Positions 16,889 to 23,984 of a stretch of 64,000 nucleotides of DNA are shown piece by piece; position 1 is the stretch's first letter, and the number at the start of each line of letters is the position of its first letter. The notes beneath the pieces are model-generated. The model was not told the origin of the DNA. It was given only the letters and a program-made list of their open reading frames with translations, and did no database searches. The translations under genes and the position numbers were made by a program. Source of the DNA: Limosilactobacillus sp. WILCCON 0051 (GTDB lineage Bacteria > Bacillota > Bacilli > Lactobacillales > Lactobacillaceae); NCBI RefSeq assembly GCF_039955095.1, contig NZ_CP154878.1, positions 806,001 to 870,000 on the forward strand. Direction: 5' to 3'.

Positions 16889-18112
16889 ATGGATTTATTG
16901 AAAACTGTTTTCGGTATTGATGTTAGCAGCCGGAAGTCTAACGTATGCATTATGGTCAATGGCCAAAAAGTTAATGACTATGCCATCTCCAACGATATGG
17001 TAGGCTTCAATCAGCTGCTAGATGATCTTAAACAGGTTACCAACCCGCAAATTATTTTTGAAGCAACTGGCGTCTACTCCAGAAGACTTCAGGCGTTTTT
17101 GGACATGCACGAATTACGCTATGTCATGATGAATCCGCTGGAAGCCAAAAGAAAGACAAAGGATGACCTGCACCAGAACAAGACCGATAAGCTTGATGCC
17201 TTGTGCCTTGCCAAGCTGCAGTCTGAGCACCCACAACGGCTGGCCTATGTTCAAAGCGAAGAATATCAAGAATTGATGGCCAACAACCGCATCTACGAGC
17301 AGGCTTCGCACGATCTGATAACCAACAAGAATAGACTGCACAAAGCCATTCAGCTCACTTTCCCAGAGATTGAGCACCTAATGGCTAATCCGAGAGGAAA
17401 AAACTACTGGAGTATTGTTCTCAGATTCCCGCACCCTGATATCGTATTAGAAACAAAAGAAGCCGATATCATCGACTTCTTAAAGAGCTTATCTGGTATT
17501 GGTGAAAAACGTGCCAATGATCTGGCACAGAGGCTTATCCGGCTGGCTAAGCTCGCATGCCCAGCTGTCAAAAAGAGCAGTGCTTATGTTCGTGGCCTTG
17601 AAATGGCCATTAACAACATCCTAAGCGCTGAAGAAGAGTGCCAGACTGCTTTAAAGGAGATGACCAAGCTCGCTCCCAAGCGGGATCTGGAGATCCTTAA
17701 AAGCATTCCTGGCATCGCCGAAAATACTGCCTTGAGAATTATTAGTGAGCTCGGAGATATCAGACGCTTTAAAAACCCTAACCAATTAAATGCCTTCGTT
17801 GGCGTTGACCCTCAGATTTATGAATCTGGCAACCTTGCGGCCCACCTGTCAATTTCAAAGCGCGGGACAGCTATTGGCAGAAAGGTGCTGTACTTGGCCA
17901 TAAACCAAATTCAGTCGGCTAAGAAAGCGGGAAACCCTTGTCATATTGCGGATTATTACGAGAAACGAAAACGGTCTTCTGAGACTGCAAGTCACAAGAA
18001 GGCCGCTATCGCATCGATCCATAAATTATTACGGACGATCTTCGCTTTAATTAAGAATGATCAATTATATAGCTATGACGTAGCCAAACATAACCAAAGA
18101 CTTTTGTCATAA
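16889..18112 (+). CDS. IS110-family transposase (DEDD-type)
   Basis: 407 residues from ATG at 16889, chosen because AAGCGGAGG lies ten bases upstream; the frame stays open for 17 more codons without a better start. The N-terminal RuvC-like DEDD domain is seen in VFGIDVSSRKSN, IIFEATGVYS and NKTDKLDALCLA. The C-terminal domain has the helix-hairpin-helix IPGIAENTALRIISELGD and the segment SISKRGTAIGRKVLY that carries the catalytic serine of the family. All motifs are intact, so the element may still move. It lies antisense to the IS66 genes. Confidence 0.94.
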   Translation: MDLLKTVFGIDVSSRKSNVCIMVNGQKVNDYAISNDMVGFNQLLDDLKQVTNPQIIFEATGVYSRRLQAFLDMHELRYVMMNPLEAKRKTKDDLHQNKTDKLDALCLAKLQSEHPQRLAYVQSEEYQELMANNRIYEQASHDLITNKNRLHKAIQLTFPEIEHLMANPRGKNYWSIVLRFPHPDIVLETKEADIIDFLKSLSGIGEKRANDLAQRLIRLAKLACPAVKKSSAYVRGLEMAINNILSAEEECQTALKEMTKLAPKRDLEILKSIPGIAENTALRIISELGDIRRFKNPNQLNAFVGVDPQIYESGNLAAHLSISKRGTAIGRKVLYLAINQIQSAKKAGNPCHIADYYEKRKRSSETASHKKAAIASIHKLLRTIFALIKNDQLYSYDVAKHNQRLLS

Positions 18113-18196
18113 AAATTGATCCAATAGATATTATAACAGCCTCTTTTTGAAATTACAGAAGGTGGCTGTATTTATCATGCCCTAAATCAGATATTT

Positions 18197-18232
18197 GACT
18201 TGATCCTTCGGGAGTCATTTCCCGATCAAGTC
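18197..18232 (+). other. Two-tier hairpin in the IS110 right end
   Basis: GACTTGAT pairs with ATCAAGTC, and inside it CGGGA pairs with TCCCG with a CCTT bulge on one side. It lies about 85 bases after the transposase stop and is followed by a T-containing stretch; a terminator or part of a structured element RNA are the likely roles. The rest of 18113-18286 shows a weaker ACAGCC/GGCTGT hairpin at the gene end and no coding frame. Confidence 0.5.
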
Positions 18233-18367
18233 CTTATTTTAAAATAAAATTGCCTAAAATCGTTGATAACACTTGACTTAGAGTAGAAAAAGACCTCCTA
18301 TATGAGTTTCCTCAAGTATAGAAGGTCCGCGCGGCGGTTGGAATACGTGTTGTTATGGTGTGCTTAC

Positions 18368-18527
18368 GATAGGTATGGTAGTGGTAATATTTAATATGTA
18401 CCTGTGTTAATATTTGAAATGTCCGTAAGTTGGACAGAATTCACTTGTCTGATGGTTGTCTCGTCCAAATATTGGGCAGGCAAAAGTAAAAGGTATGCTT
18501 GATATATCGGCATTTTGATGTAGCATA
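18368..18527 (+). promoter_or_regulatory. Leader region of the Type III CRISPR array
   Basis: About 160 bp of AT-rich sequence between the IS66 target duplication and the first repeat, in the position expected for the leader; the outer part, about 20 bp, is on the far side of the IS (14373-14399). It includes an inverted repeat TGTCC...GGACA near 18420. A TTGATA...TAGCAT pair at 18500-18526 is too close to the first repeat to be a convincing array promoter. Confidence 0.5.
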
Positions 18528-19659
18528 GATATGAAATGATCCTCGTTAAAAGGGGACGGAAACTTTTGAGCATCAGCCAAAGCTTGTGGTGCATTTTGCA
18601 GGATATGAAATGATCCTCGTTAAAAGGGGACGGAAACTATTAATTTCATATTGCAGTTCTTTCAAATCTTTCACGATATGAAATGATCCTCGTTAAAAGG
18701 GGACGGAAACTGTCAACTGTTTTTTAGAAGATTTTTGAAACATCTTCTGATATGAAATGATCCTCGTTAAAAGGGGACGGAAACCCAAGCACGCCGAATC
18801 GTTCCGGCTTGATTTTGTTGATATGAAATGATCCTCGTTAAAAGGGGACGGAAACTAAACCCTAACCACTCCCTTTCGTTTTATTATGGATATGAAATGA
18901 TCCTCGTTAAAAGGGGACGGAAACTAATTGAACGGGCTAATGTCAGCAGCCCTTTAGAAGATGATATGAAATGATCCTCGTTAAAAGGGGACGGAAACCC
19001 CACTAATAACCAACGGTAACGTTGACGATTATTTGATATGAAATGATCCTCGTTAAAAGGGGACGGAAACTGCGTGGATCGTTACCGTGTGTTCAAATTT
19101 CATCATAATTGATATGAAATGATCCTCGTTAAAAGGGGACGGAAACACCGCCCGTAAGTTTTGCACTATTGTTTCTCAAGCACGATATGAAATGATCCTC
19201 GTTAAAAGGGGACGGAAACTGACGGAAAAATATTCGGTTGTCAAAGTTCGATTGAAGATATGAAATGATCCTCGTTAAAAGGGGACGGAAACCGTACCGT
19301 TAGGGCTTAAACCCCGCAGATGTCACCATGATATGAAATGATCCTCGTTAAAAGGGGACGGAAACTCGTCTTCCGCTTCATCGTTGTAAATGCTAATGAT
19401 AGATATGAAATGATCCTCGTTAAAAGGGGACGGAAACTATTTGCCGTGGATTAATTCTTCCTGTTGGTCAAAGATATGAAATGATCCTCGTTAAAAGGGG
19501 ACGGAAACCATTAACACCACTTTGGCAGGCGTTCACCACCCGACAAGGGGATATGAAATGATCCTCGTTAAAAGGGGACGGAAACTAATTTTTTACGGCT
19601 ACCGAATTGTTCAAAATAACCCAGATATGAAATGATCCTCGTTAAAAGGGGACGGAAAC
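18528..19659 (+). CRISPR. Type III-A CRISPR array, 16 repeats
   Basis: Sixteen identical-looking 36-bp repeats beginning GATATGAAATGATCC and ending GGGGACGGAAAC, with 15 spacers of about 33-41 bp. The 3' end would give the 8-base crRNA handle ACGGAAAC, the same as that of the well-known Streptococcus thermophilus Csm system, so the array belongs to the upstream csm operon and is read left to right. The last repeat ends at 19659 and is not degenerate, which is unusual for a true array end; the array continues after 2.57 kb of inserted DNA. Confidence 0.97.
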
Positions 19660-19729
19660 GATGAAGCACGACAAATTGCCGCATGCCGACGAGTTCCTGT
19701 GCCAAAACTATGAACCCGGCCAAGAGTAA
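19660..19729 (+). pseudogene. Possible 3' fragment of a gene at the cassette's left edge
   Basis: A short open frame (22 codons, ending ...QNYEPGQE then TAA) begins at the repeat boundary and is followed by a terminator. It has no ribosome binding site of its own, and its codons favour G/C in third position. I read it as the tail of a gene cut at the junction, but chance cannot be excluded for so short a stretch. Confidence 0.4.
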
Positions 19730-19740
19730 TTTTTTCAAGC

Positions 19741-19782
19741 AAAAAGAGTCTGACTTCCATTAACGGAAATCAGGCTCTTTTT
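19741..19782. terminator. Bidirectional terminator at the left of the cassette
   Basis: AAAAAGAGTCTGACTTCC pairs with GGAAATCAGGCTCTTTTT with one mismatch and one G-U, loop ATTAAC. T-runs exist on both strands, so it can end both the fragment to its left and the SDR gene coming from its right. Confidence 0.8.
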
Positions 19783-19826
19783 AGTAACTTGTTTAATGTG
19801 CATGTGAGTCTTGCGGCTCAAAAAGG

Positions 19827-20555
19827 CTAGGCCAGCTGCTTGACGGGCCGCACGTGAATCTCGCTTACGGCCAGGTTGTCAGGCGTGTCAATCACCTGCT
19901 TGACCACCTCAGCCACTTCTTCTGCCGTCAGGGAGGCAGACTGCTGCACCCGGCGCTCGTCTTCCCGGTCGGCCTCGCCCGGAATGGTATTGACCAGGTT
20001 GGTCACCGTAGTTCCCGGACTGATCAGAGTGGACTTGATGTTGTGCTCCCGCTCCTCAAAGCGCAGCCCTTCCATCAAGGCCCGGACGGCAAACTTGCTA
20101 GCGCTGTAGACGGCGAACTTTGGGAATACTTTGTAGGCCGCGGTCGAACCGGTCGTGATGATGTGGCCGCTGTTTTGCTCCTCCATGTATGGAAGAACTG
20201 CCGCAATCCCGTTCAACACGCCCATGACATTGGTCTGCATGATCTGCTGCCAGTCGTTGATCCGGCGTTCGCTTAAGTAGCTGACGGGCATGATCCCGGC
20301 ATTGTTGAAGATCACATCCACCCGGCCGAACTTGGCCACGGTCTGGTCAACCAATTCTTGAACCTGGTCAGCCTCTGCAACGTCAGTCTGCTTGACCAGC
20401 ACCTGGTCGCCATACTTTTCAAACTCGGCCAACTTGTCAACGTGCCGAGCAGCCAGGGTCAGCTTGGCACCGTCTTTTGCCAGAAGCTCCGCGGTGGCCA
20501 GGCCAATCCCGCTGGAGGCGCCGGTAATGATGATTACTTTATCTTTAACAGACAT
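19827..20555 (-). CDS. Short-chain dehydrogenase/reductase (classical SDR)
   Basis: 242 residues. NAD(P)-binding TGASSGIG at residues 11-18, NNAG at about 88-91 and the catalytic Tyr-Lys pair in YSASK are all present, with a serine in TTGSTAAY completing the triad. It is an oxidoreductase of unknown substrate. AAGGAGAGACAG precedes the ATG. It is the second gene of a two-gene unit with the hydrolase upstream (41 bases apart), both expressed from a MerR-type promoter, which suggests a detoxification or aldehyde/quinone-responsive pair. High G/C at codon third positions marks it as acquired. Confidence 0.9.
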   Translation of the reverse strand: MSVKDKVIIITGASSGIGLATAELLAKDGAKLTLAARHVDKLAEFEKYGDQVLVKQTDVAEADQVQELVDQTVAKFGRVDVIFNNAGIMPVSYLSERRINDWQQIMQTNVMGVLNGIAAVLPYMEEQNSGHIITTGSTAAYKVFPKFAVYSASKFAVRALMEGLRFEEREHNIKSTLISPGTTVTNLVNTIPGEADREDERRVQQSASLTAEEVAEVVKQVIDTPDNLAVSEIHVRPVKQLA

Positions 20556-20596
20556 TCTGTCTCTCCTTTCCAGCTATTTTTTGCCAAAAATGGTCT

Positions 20597-21604
20597 TTAA
20601 AGGTTTTCCTTGAAAAATTCGTCAAACTTGTCAAACGGAATCTTGTCCATCTGGTCGTAGAGGTCAACGTGGTCAGCGTTTGGCACGATCACGATTTCCT
20701 TAGGATCCTTCAGCTTCTCGTAAGCTTCTTCAGCGAAGTAGCGTGAGTGCGCGTTTTCGCCAGTGACGATCAGGCTCGGGCGCGGGGAAATCTGGTCAAT
20801 GTACTGCTCCAGCTTGAAGTTGAAGTATGACCAAGGAGTCGTTGACGTCCAGGCCCCGGTTGAGTTGATGGACCGCGGGTGGTAAGCCCGGCCGCGGTAG
20901 TAGTCAAAGAAGGCCTTCAGCACCGGGTTCGGGTTTTCCGGCAGCTTGTCCGGGAAGAGGTTGTCCATGTAAATGACTTCCCCGTTCTGGTCAAACATTA
21001 CTTCGTGAGCGCCGGCAGCAAAAGTGCCGTTTTCTGCGTCGATCCAGCGACGGCGGGCCAGGTAGTCCTTCAAGCTTTCCCGGTTCTCATCGGTCATGGT
21101 CTTGCCAACGCCGTCCCAAATTGAGGATGACATGTCATACATTACTGAAGTGGCTACGGCCTTGATCCGCTTGTCGATTGACGCTGCCGTCAGGACATGG
21201 CTGCCCAGGCCGCAGATGCCGATGGCCCCGATGCGTTCCCGGTCAACAAATTTTTGCAGGCCGACAAAGTCGACTGCCGCGCTGAAGTCTTCGGTGAAGA
21301 CGTCTGGAGAAGCAACATTGCGCACCTCGCCGCTACTTTCACCGGTAAATGACTGATCAAAGGCCAGAGTCACGAACCCGCGCTGCGCCAGCGTCTGAGC
21401 GTACAAACCGCTTGACTGTTCCTTGACTGCGCCAAAGGGACCGCTGATCACGATTGCCGGGTAGGCCTGCTTGTCGTCAAAGTCCTTTGGCAGGTACAGG
21501 TGGCCAGCCAGAACGATGCCAAAACGGTTGCGGAAGCGGACGCTTTGCACGCTGATGGACGGGTCGATCTTAAATACTCTGCTGTCGTTTGCTAAAGTGT
21601 TCAT
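20597..21604 (-). CDS. Alpha/beta hydrolase with cysteine nucleophile elbow
   Basis: 335 residues. The nucleophile elbow reads GICGLG where a serine is usual; cysteine at this place is seen in dienelactone-hydrolase-like proteins and in a group of bacterial alpha/beta hydrolases. ISGPFGAVKEQ before it forms the oxyanion region, and a late GENAHSRYF...NADHVDLYD segment supplies the acid and histidine. No signal peptide, so cytoplasmic. AGAAAGGA precedes the ATG. It is first in a unit with the SDR gene and diverges from merR across a MerR-type operator. The substrate is unknown. Confidence 0.85.
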   Translation of the reverse strand: MNTLANDSRVFKIDPSISVQSVRFRNRFGIVLAGHLYLPKDFDDKQAYPAIVISGPFGAVKEQSSGLYAQTLAQRGFVTLAFDQSFTGESSGEVRNVASPDVFTEDFSAAVDFVGLQKFVDRERIGAIGICGLGSHVLTAASIDKRIKAVATSVMYDMSSSIWDGVGKTMTDENRESLKDYLARRRWIDAENGTFAAGAHEVMFDQNGEVIYMDNLFPDKLPENPNPVLKAFFDYYRGRAYHPRSINSTGAWTSTTPWSYFNFKLEQYIDQISPRPSLIVTGENAHSRYFAEEAYEKLKDPKEIVIVPNADHVDLYDQMDKIPFDKFDEFFKENL

Positions 21605-21651
21605 GTTGCAATTTTCCTTTCTGTGTCTGCTTGCTTATTGATGTTATAATG

Positions 21652-21682
21652 ATTGTACAGGCTAAAGTTAACTTTAGCGCAA
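21652..21682 (-). promoter_or_regulatory. MerR-type promoter and operator for the hydrolase-SDR unit
   Basis: On the minus strand TTGCGC (-35) and TACAAT (-10) are separated by 19 bases instead of 17, and the perfect palindrome GCTAAAGTTAACTTTAGC (21661-21678) lies across the spacer. A long spacer centred on a dyad is the hallmark of promoters activated by MerR proteins through DNA untwisting. The adjacent divergent merR gene is the obvious regulator. Confidence 0.85.
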
Positions 21683-21716
21683 GCCTTTTTTCAAAAAAAT
21701 CTGAAAGGAATTTTTT

Positions 21717-22145
21717 ATGCCAACCTTAAAAGAAAAAGCAAACACTTTGTCAATCACTGAAGTTTCAAAATTGTGCCAGCTGCCGGTTTCCACCCTGCGC
21801 TATTATGACAACCAGGGCCTCATTCCGGGCTTGCGGCGGACGGACCAGGGAGTGCGCGAATTTGACCAGCGCAATATCGACGCGGTTAGGATCATCGAAT
21901 GCCTGAAAAATTCCGGCATGTCCATTACCGACATCCGCACCTTCATGACCTGGTGCGTGGAAGGCGACTCCACCCTGCCCCAGCGTTTGGAGATGTTTAA
22001 AAAGCAGCGCGAAGCTGTTTTGCAACAGATCGCGCTGCTTGAGCAGACACTTGAGACTATTGATCAAAAGTGCGAGTATTACACTTTGGCCGTCAAAGAC
22101 GGCACTGAAAAGAAAGTCATGGCCAAATACCATCCGGAATATTAG
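21717..22145 (+). CDS. MerR-family transcriptional regulator
   Basis: 142 residues. The N-terminal winged helix-turn-helix is SITEVSKLCQLPVSTLRYYDNQGL, followed by the second wing and a long dimerisation helix; the C-terminal part is short and has a single cysteine in QKCEYY. This layout fits the small NmlR/AdhR-like branch that senses aldehydes or electrophiles. It starts with AAAGGAA nine bases upstream of the ATG and is transcribed away from the hydrolase-SDR unit, whose promoter carries a matching operator. It probably also regulates itself, since its start is 39 bases from the operator. Confidence 0.9.
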   Translation: MPTLKEKANTLSITEVSKLCQLPVSTLRYYDNQGLIPGLRRTDQGVREFDQRNIDAVRIIECLKNSGMSITDIRTFMTWCVEGDSTLPQRLEMFKKQREAVLQQIALLEQTLETIDQKCEYYTLAVKDGTEKKVMAKYHPEY

Positions 22146-22146
22146 C

Positions 22147-22228
22147 CTAAAAGTCAGTGCTTTCAGCCAATTCCTGCCATTTGGCGATTTCCGCGGACCG
22201 GTCGGCCAGCTTTTTCTGCGCAAGCTCA
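22147..22228 (-). pseudogene. Possible 3' fragment of a gene at the cassette's right edge
   Basis: On the minus strand 26 codons (ELAQKKLADRSAEIAKW...) run from the repeat boundary to a TAG one base beyond the merR stop. The composition (Ala, Lys, Glu, Trp) is like a real helical C-terminus. I interpret it as the end of a gene truncated at the junction; the evidence is only composition and position. Confidence 0.4.
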
Positions 22229-22338
22229 GATATGAAATGATCCTCGTTAAAAGGGGACGGAAACTACCCCCAATGCTGCCTTAACTTCTTTAACAGTCAA
22301 GAGATATGAAATGATCCTCATTAAAAGAGGACGAGCTA
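22229..22338 (+). CRISPR. Distal remnant of the Type III array: two repeats and one spacer
   Basis: A perfect copy of the 36-bp repeat (22229-22264), a 38-bp spacer, and a degenerate repeat (22303-22338) with changes at two internal positions and in the last six bases. A degenerate last repeat marks the trailer end of an array, so this is the true end of the array that starts at 18528. Confidence 0.93.
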
Positions 22339-22378
22339 TTTTATTAATTGGTATGCTCTTCCGTTTTTTATTCATATT

Positions 22379-22422
22379 AAAAAGCCTACTATAGATGAAT
22401 TTCCTCAATACTATCGAAGCCG
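22379..22422 (-). terminator. Degenerate terminator-like hairpin after the CRISPR trailer
   Basis: On the minus strand an imperfect hairpin with the loop TTGAGGAAATTCAT is followed by TTTTT. It resembles in sequence a stronger hairpin at 18287-18327 in the IS66 right end. Between it and 22528 I see no gene. Confidence 0.4.
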
Positions 22423-22528
22423 GAAGTGATATTGCGACTGTCATATTAACAGTTATTGAACTAGGGCAACCATTTGGCGGCTGACTTTGTGACAAAACTC
22501 TGCATTGATCAGCTGTCGGTCTCGAAAA

Positions 22529-22782
22529 TACCTACTATTCGCTGATTTCGGATCAGAAGTAGGTAGTTGTATATTCAAGCGGCTTAACTTTACCTACTCT
22601 TGATCCCTTTTTCGAAATCGTAGGTAAAATTGAATATTTAAGGAGTGATTGGGTTAGACCGACTTTGTGATTTACCTACGATTCAGCGATTTTCTGCTAA
22701 TAGTAGGTAGTGTTAGGATTGCCTAACTTGATATACATTGATTTTTACCTACTATGCAGTCGATTTTTGAAAAAAGTAGGTA
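22529..22782 (-). repeat. Four-hairpin intergenic element, copy A
   Basis: Four hairpins, each bounded by TACCTAC and GTAGGTA, at 22529-22565, 22591-22626, 22673-22709 and 22746-22782. Read on the minus strand, the linkers match copies B and C: a TTAGG...CCTAA palindrome between the first two, and TCACAAAGTCGGTCTAACCC between the second and third in common with C. Total 254 bp, the same as the other copies. It lies between the 3' ends of convergent genes. The following 22783-23029 holds no gene I can support; short frames there lack ribosome binding sites. Confidence 0.85.
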
Positions 22783-23029
22783 ATGATGAATTCTTCATAC
22801 GTTATTATGCAGGATCTCTTGTATAAAGCGTACTAATGGCGTTTGACTGCGGCTTTTGTCCAACCGATCACTAAATTCATTGACCACGACTATGGAGCCG
22901 GCATTCAGCCAGTCTTTTTCTATTAAAGTTTTGGAACGGACTATAGCGATCTTGGCGATGTTGCGTACCTGCAGCGATATTTTCTCAAAAGCAGGGCACG
23001 CAGCCGTTTCTCATATATCAGCAAAACAA

Positions 23030-23070
23030 AATCGCCGGCCTGGATGCTTGTGACATCTGGGTCGGCGATT
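23030..23070 (-). terminator. Terminator of the phosphoribosyltransferase gene
   Basis: On the minus strand AATCGCCG...CGGCGATT forms the outer stem, with GATG/CATC inside, followed by TTGTTTT. Confidence 0.75.
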
Positions 23071-23095
23071 ATTGGTGTCTATCTAAATGAATGAA

Positions 23096-23653
23096 CTATT
23101 TGATCGTGCCATCCAGGTTGAACAATGGCAGTTTGCCTAAGAACGCCACGTCATCCCGATCAGCAGCGGCGCCTTCAGCTAGGATGGCGGCTTTGGCAAC
23201 GATTTGGCAACCAGCCAGATTGAGCAGCTTTTCAGCTGATTTTAAAGAGCCCCCGGTACTGACCACGTCATCGACTAAGACAACTGATTTTCCCTTGAGT
23301 TCGGCTGCATCGGCCCCATCAAGCACGAGCAGCTGCTGTCCCTTGGTCGTAATGGAGTCAACGGCAGTCGTCAATGGATTTTCCATATAGCCCTTGACTG
23401 ACTTGCGGATCACGAATGAGCGGGGATGACCAGACAAAAGACTGATGTCATGTGCCAAGGTGATGCCCTTGCTTTCAACGGTTACGACATAATCAAACTT
23501 TTTAGGCAGCTTGGGTAAAAGCAGTTCAGCCGCTGTTTTGGACATGGCGTCGTCGCCCAGCAGCACGAACGAGGCAATGGCAGTGTCGTCACTGATTGGA
23601 ATCAGTGGCAGGTCACGAGTTTGGTCGCCAACGGTAATACGATATTTTTTCAT
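23096..23653 (-). CDS. Type I phosphoribosyltransferase family protein
   Basis: 185 residues. The PRPP-binding loop is VVLVDDVVSTGGSL (about residues 122-135), preceded by the conserved YVVTVESKGITLAHD strand of adenine-type phosphoribosyltransferases. The fold is that of purine salvage enzymes, but the base specificity is not certain from the sequence. The ATG is preceded by AGGAGGAGTC, directly after the stop codon of a 26-codon hydrophobic ORF, so the two are coupled. A promoter with TTGACA and a 17-base spacer lies at 23812-23840, overlapped by a dyad that may be an operator. No purine riboswitch is obvious in the leader. Confidence 0.85.
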   Translation of the reverse strand: MKKYRITVGDQTRDLPLIPISDDTAIASFVLLGDDAMSKTAAELLLPKLPKKFDYVVTVESKGITLAHDISLLSGHPRSFVIRKSVKGYMENPLTTAVDSITTKGQQLLVLDGADAAELKGKSVVLVDDVVSTGGSLKSAEKLLNLAGCQIVAKAAILAEGAAADRDDVAFLGKLPLFNLDGTIK

Positions 23654-23664
23654 AATGACTCCTC

Positions 23665-23745
23665 CTAAAGCGCGGCTAACAGCGGCAAGACGACTTTCAG
23701 CAATCCACCAGACAACAGGCCTACGAATGGATCCAACCAGTGCAT
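23665..23745 (-). CDS. 26-residue hydrophobic peptide upstream of the phosphoribosyltransferase
   Basis: MHWLDPFVGLLSGGLLKVVL plus six residues, one predicted membrane helix, from ATG at 23745 with GGGTAGG just upstream. Its TAG is followed immediately by the GAGGAG of the next gene. It may be a true small membrane peptide or a leader whose translation couples to the phosphoribosyltransferase; nothing else is known from the sequence. Confidence 0.45.
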   Translation of the reverse strand: MHWLDPFVGLLSGGLLKVVLPLLAAL

Positions 23746-23811
23746 AACCTACCCGTTAAATACGAACATTAACTAACAAAGATAATCAAATTAAGGTAAT
23801 TTACTAGAACA

Positions 23812-23847
23812 TTATTAAACCGATTATCTACAAATGTCAAGATAATC
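23812..23847 (-). promoter_or_regulatory. Promoter and dyad operator for the phosphoribosyltransferase unit
   Basis: On the minus strand TTGACA (23835-23840), a 17-base spacer and TAATAA (23812-23817). The dyad GATTATCT...AGATAATC (23822-23847) spans the -35, and a third copy of AGATAATC is at 23780-23787. Three copies in 70 bp suggest a repressor or activator site. Confidence 0.6.
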
Positions 23848-23984
23848 TTAAAAACCGCCTTTCGTTTCAGCGGAAGACGGTGGCAAAAGATTCAATTTAG
23901 GGCCACAATTGCAAATCAACTATAATATAATTGAGAAAACGGCACGATAAGAGATCAGCCATTCATGATTAAGCGGGGATGATT

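Larger units (their letters stand above)
16632..18286 (+). mobile_element. IS110-family element nested in IS66 (approximate ends)
   Basis: The ends are inferred from where the IS66 sequence should be continuous: the tnpA start context ...TTTTGATGG on one side and AGGAGGTCTTTTT on the other. IS110 elements have no clear terminal repeats, so boundaries are good to perhaps ten bases. About 250 bp of non-coding DNA precede the transposase and 170 bp follow it; in IS110 elements such ends encode the bridge RNA that chooses target and donor, so 16640-16888 is the candidate region. Confidence 0.75.
14400..18367 (-). mobile_element. IS66-family element, interrupted by an IS110-family element
   Basis: Both ends carry the IS66-type terminal inverted repeat beginning GTAAGCACACCA. 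The element is flanked by a perfect 8-bp direct repeat GATAGGTA (14392-14399 and 18368-18375), the duplication size expected for IS66. Inside, on the minus strand, are tnpA, tnpB and tnpC. The total of 3968 bp exceeds a normal IS66 (about 2.5 kb) because an IS110 element sits between the tnpA start codon and its upstream region. The insertion lies between csm5 and the CRISPR leader, leaving about 160 bp of leader next to the first repeat. Confidence 0.93.
19660..22228. other. 2.57-kb foreign cassette lying exactly between two CRISPR repeats
   Basis: The segment starts at the base after repeat 16 and ends at the base before the next perfect repeat. It carries an SDR dehydrogenase, an alpha/beta hydrolase and a MerR regulator with their operator, plus what look like truncated coding ends at each edge. 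Codon use is richer in G/C-ending codons than the neighbouring cas genes. There are no transposase genes, inverted repeats or target duplications other than the CRISPR repeats themselves. Confidence 0.85.

Noticed and set aside
18500..18526. TTGATA-16-TAGCAT as a promoter for the Type III array
   Set aside because: It would start transcription within the first repeat, so it is unlikely to be the array promoter.
22783..22830. TGCATAA repeats near elements A-C as terminal inverted repeats of a mobile element
   Set aside because: They occur only on one side of each element and no target duplication is visible.
22856..23053. Short plus-strand frame before the phosphoribosyltransferase terminator
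   Set aside because: Overlaps the terminator region, lacks a ribosome binding site and has no conserved-looking sequence.
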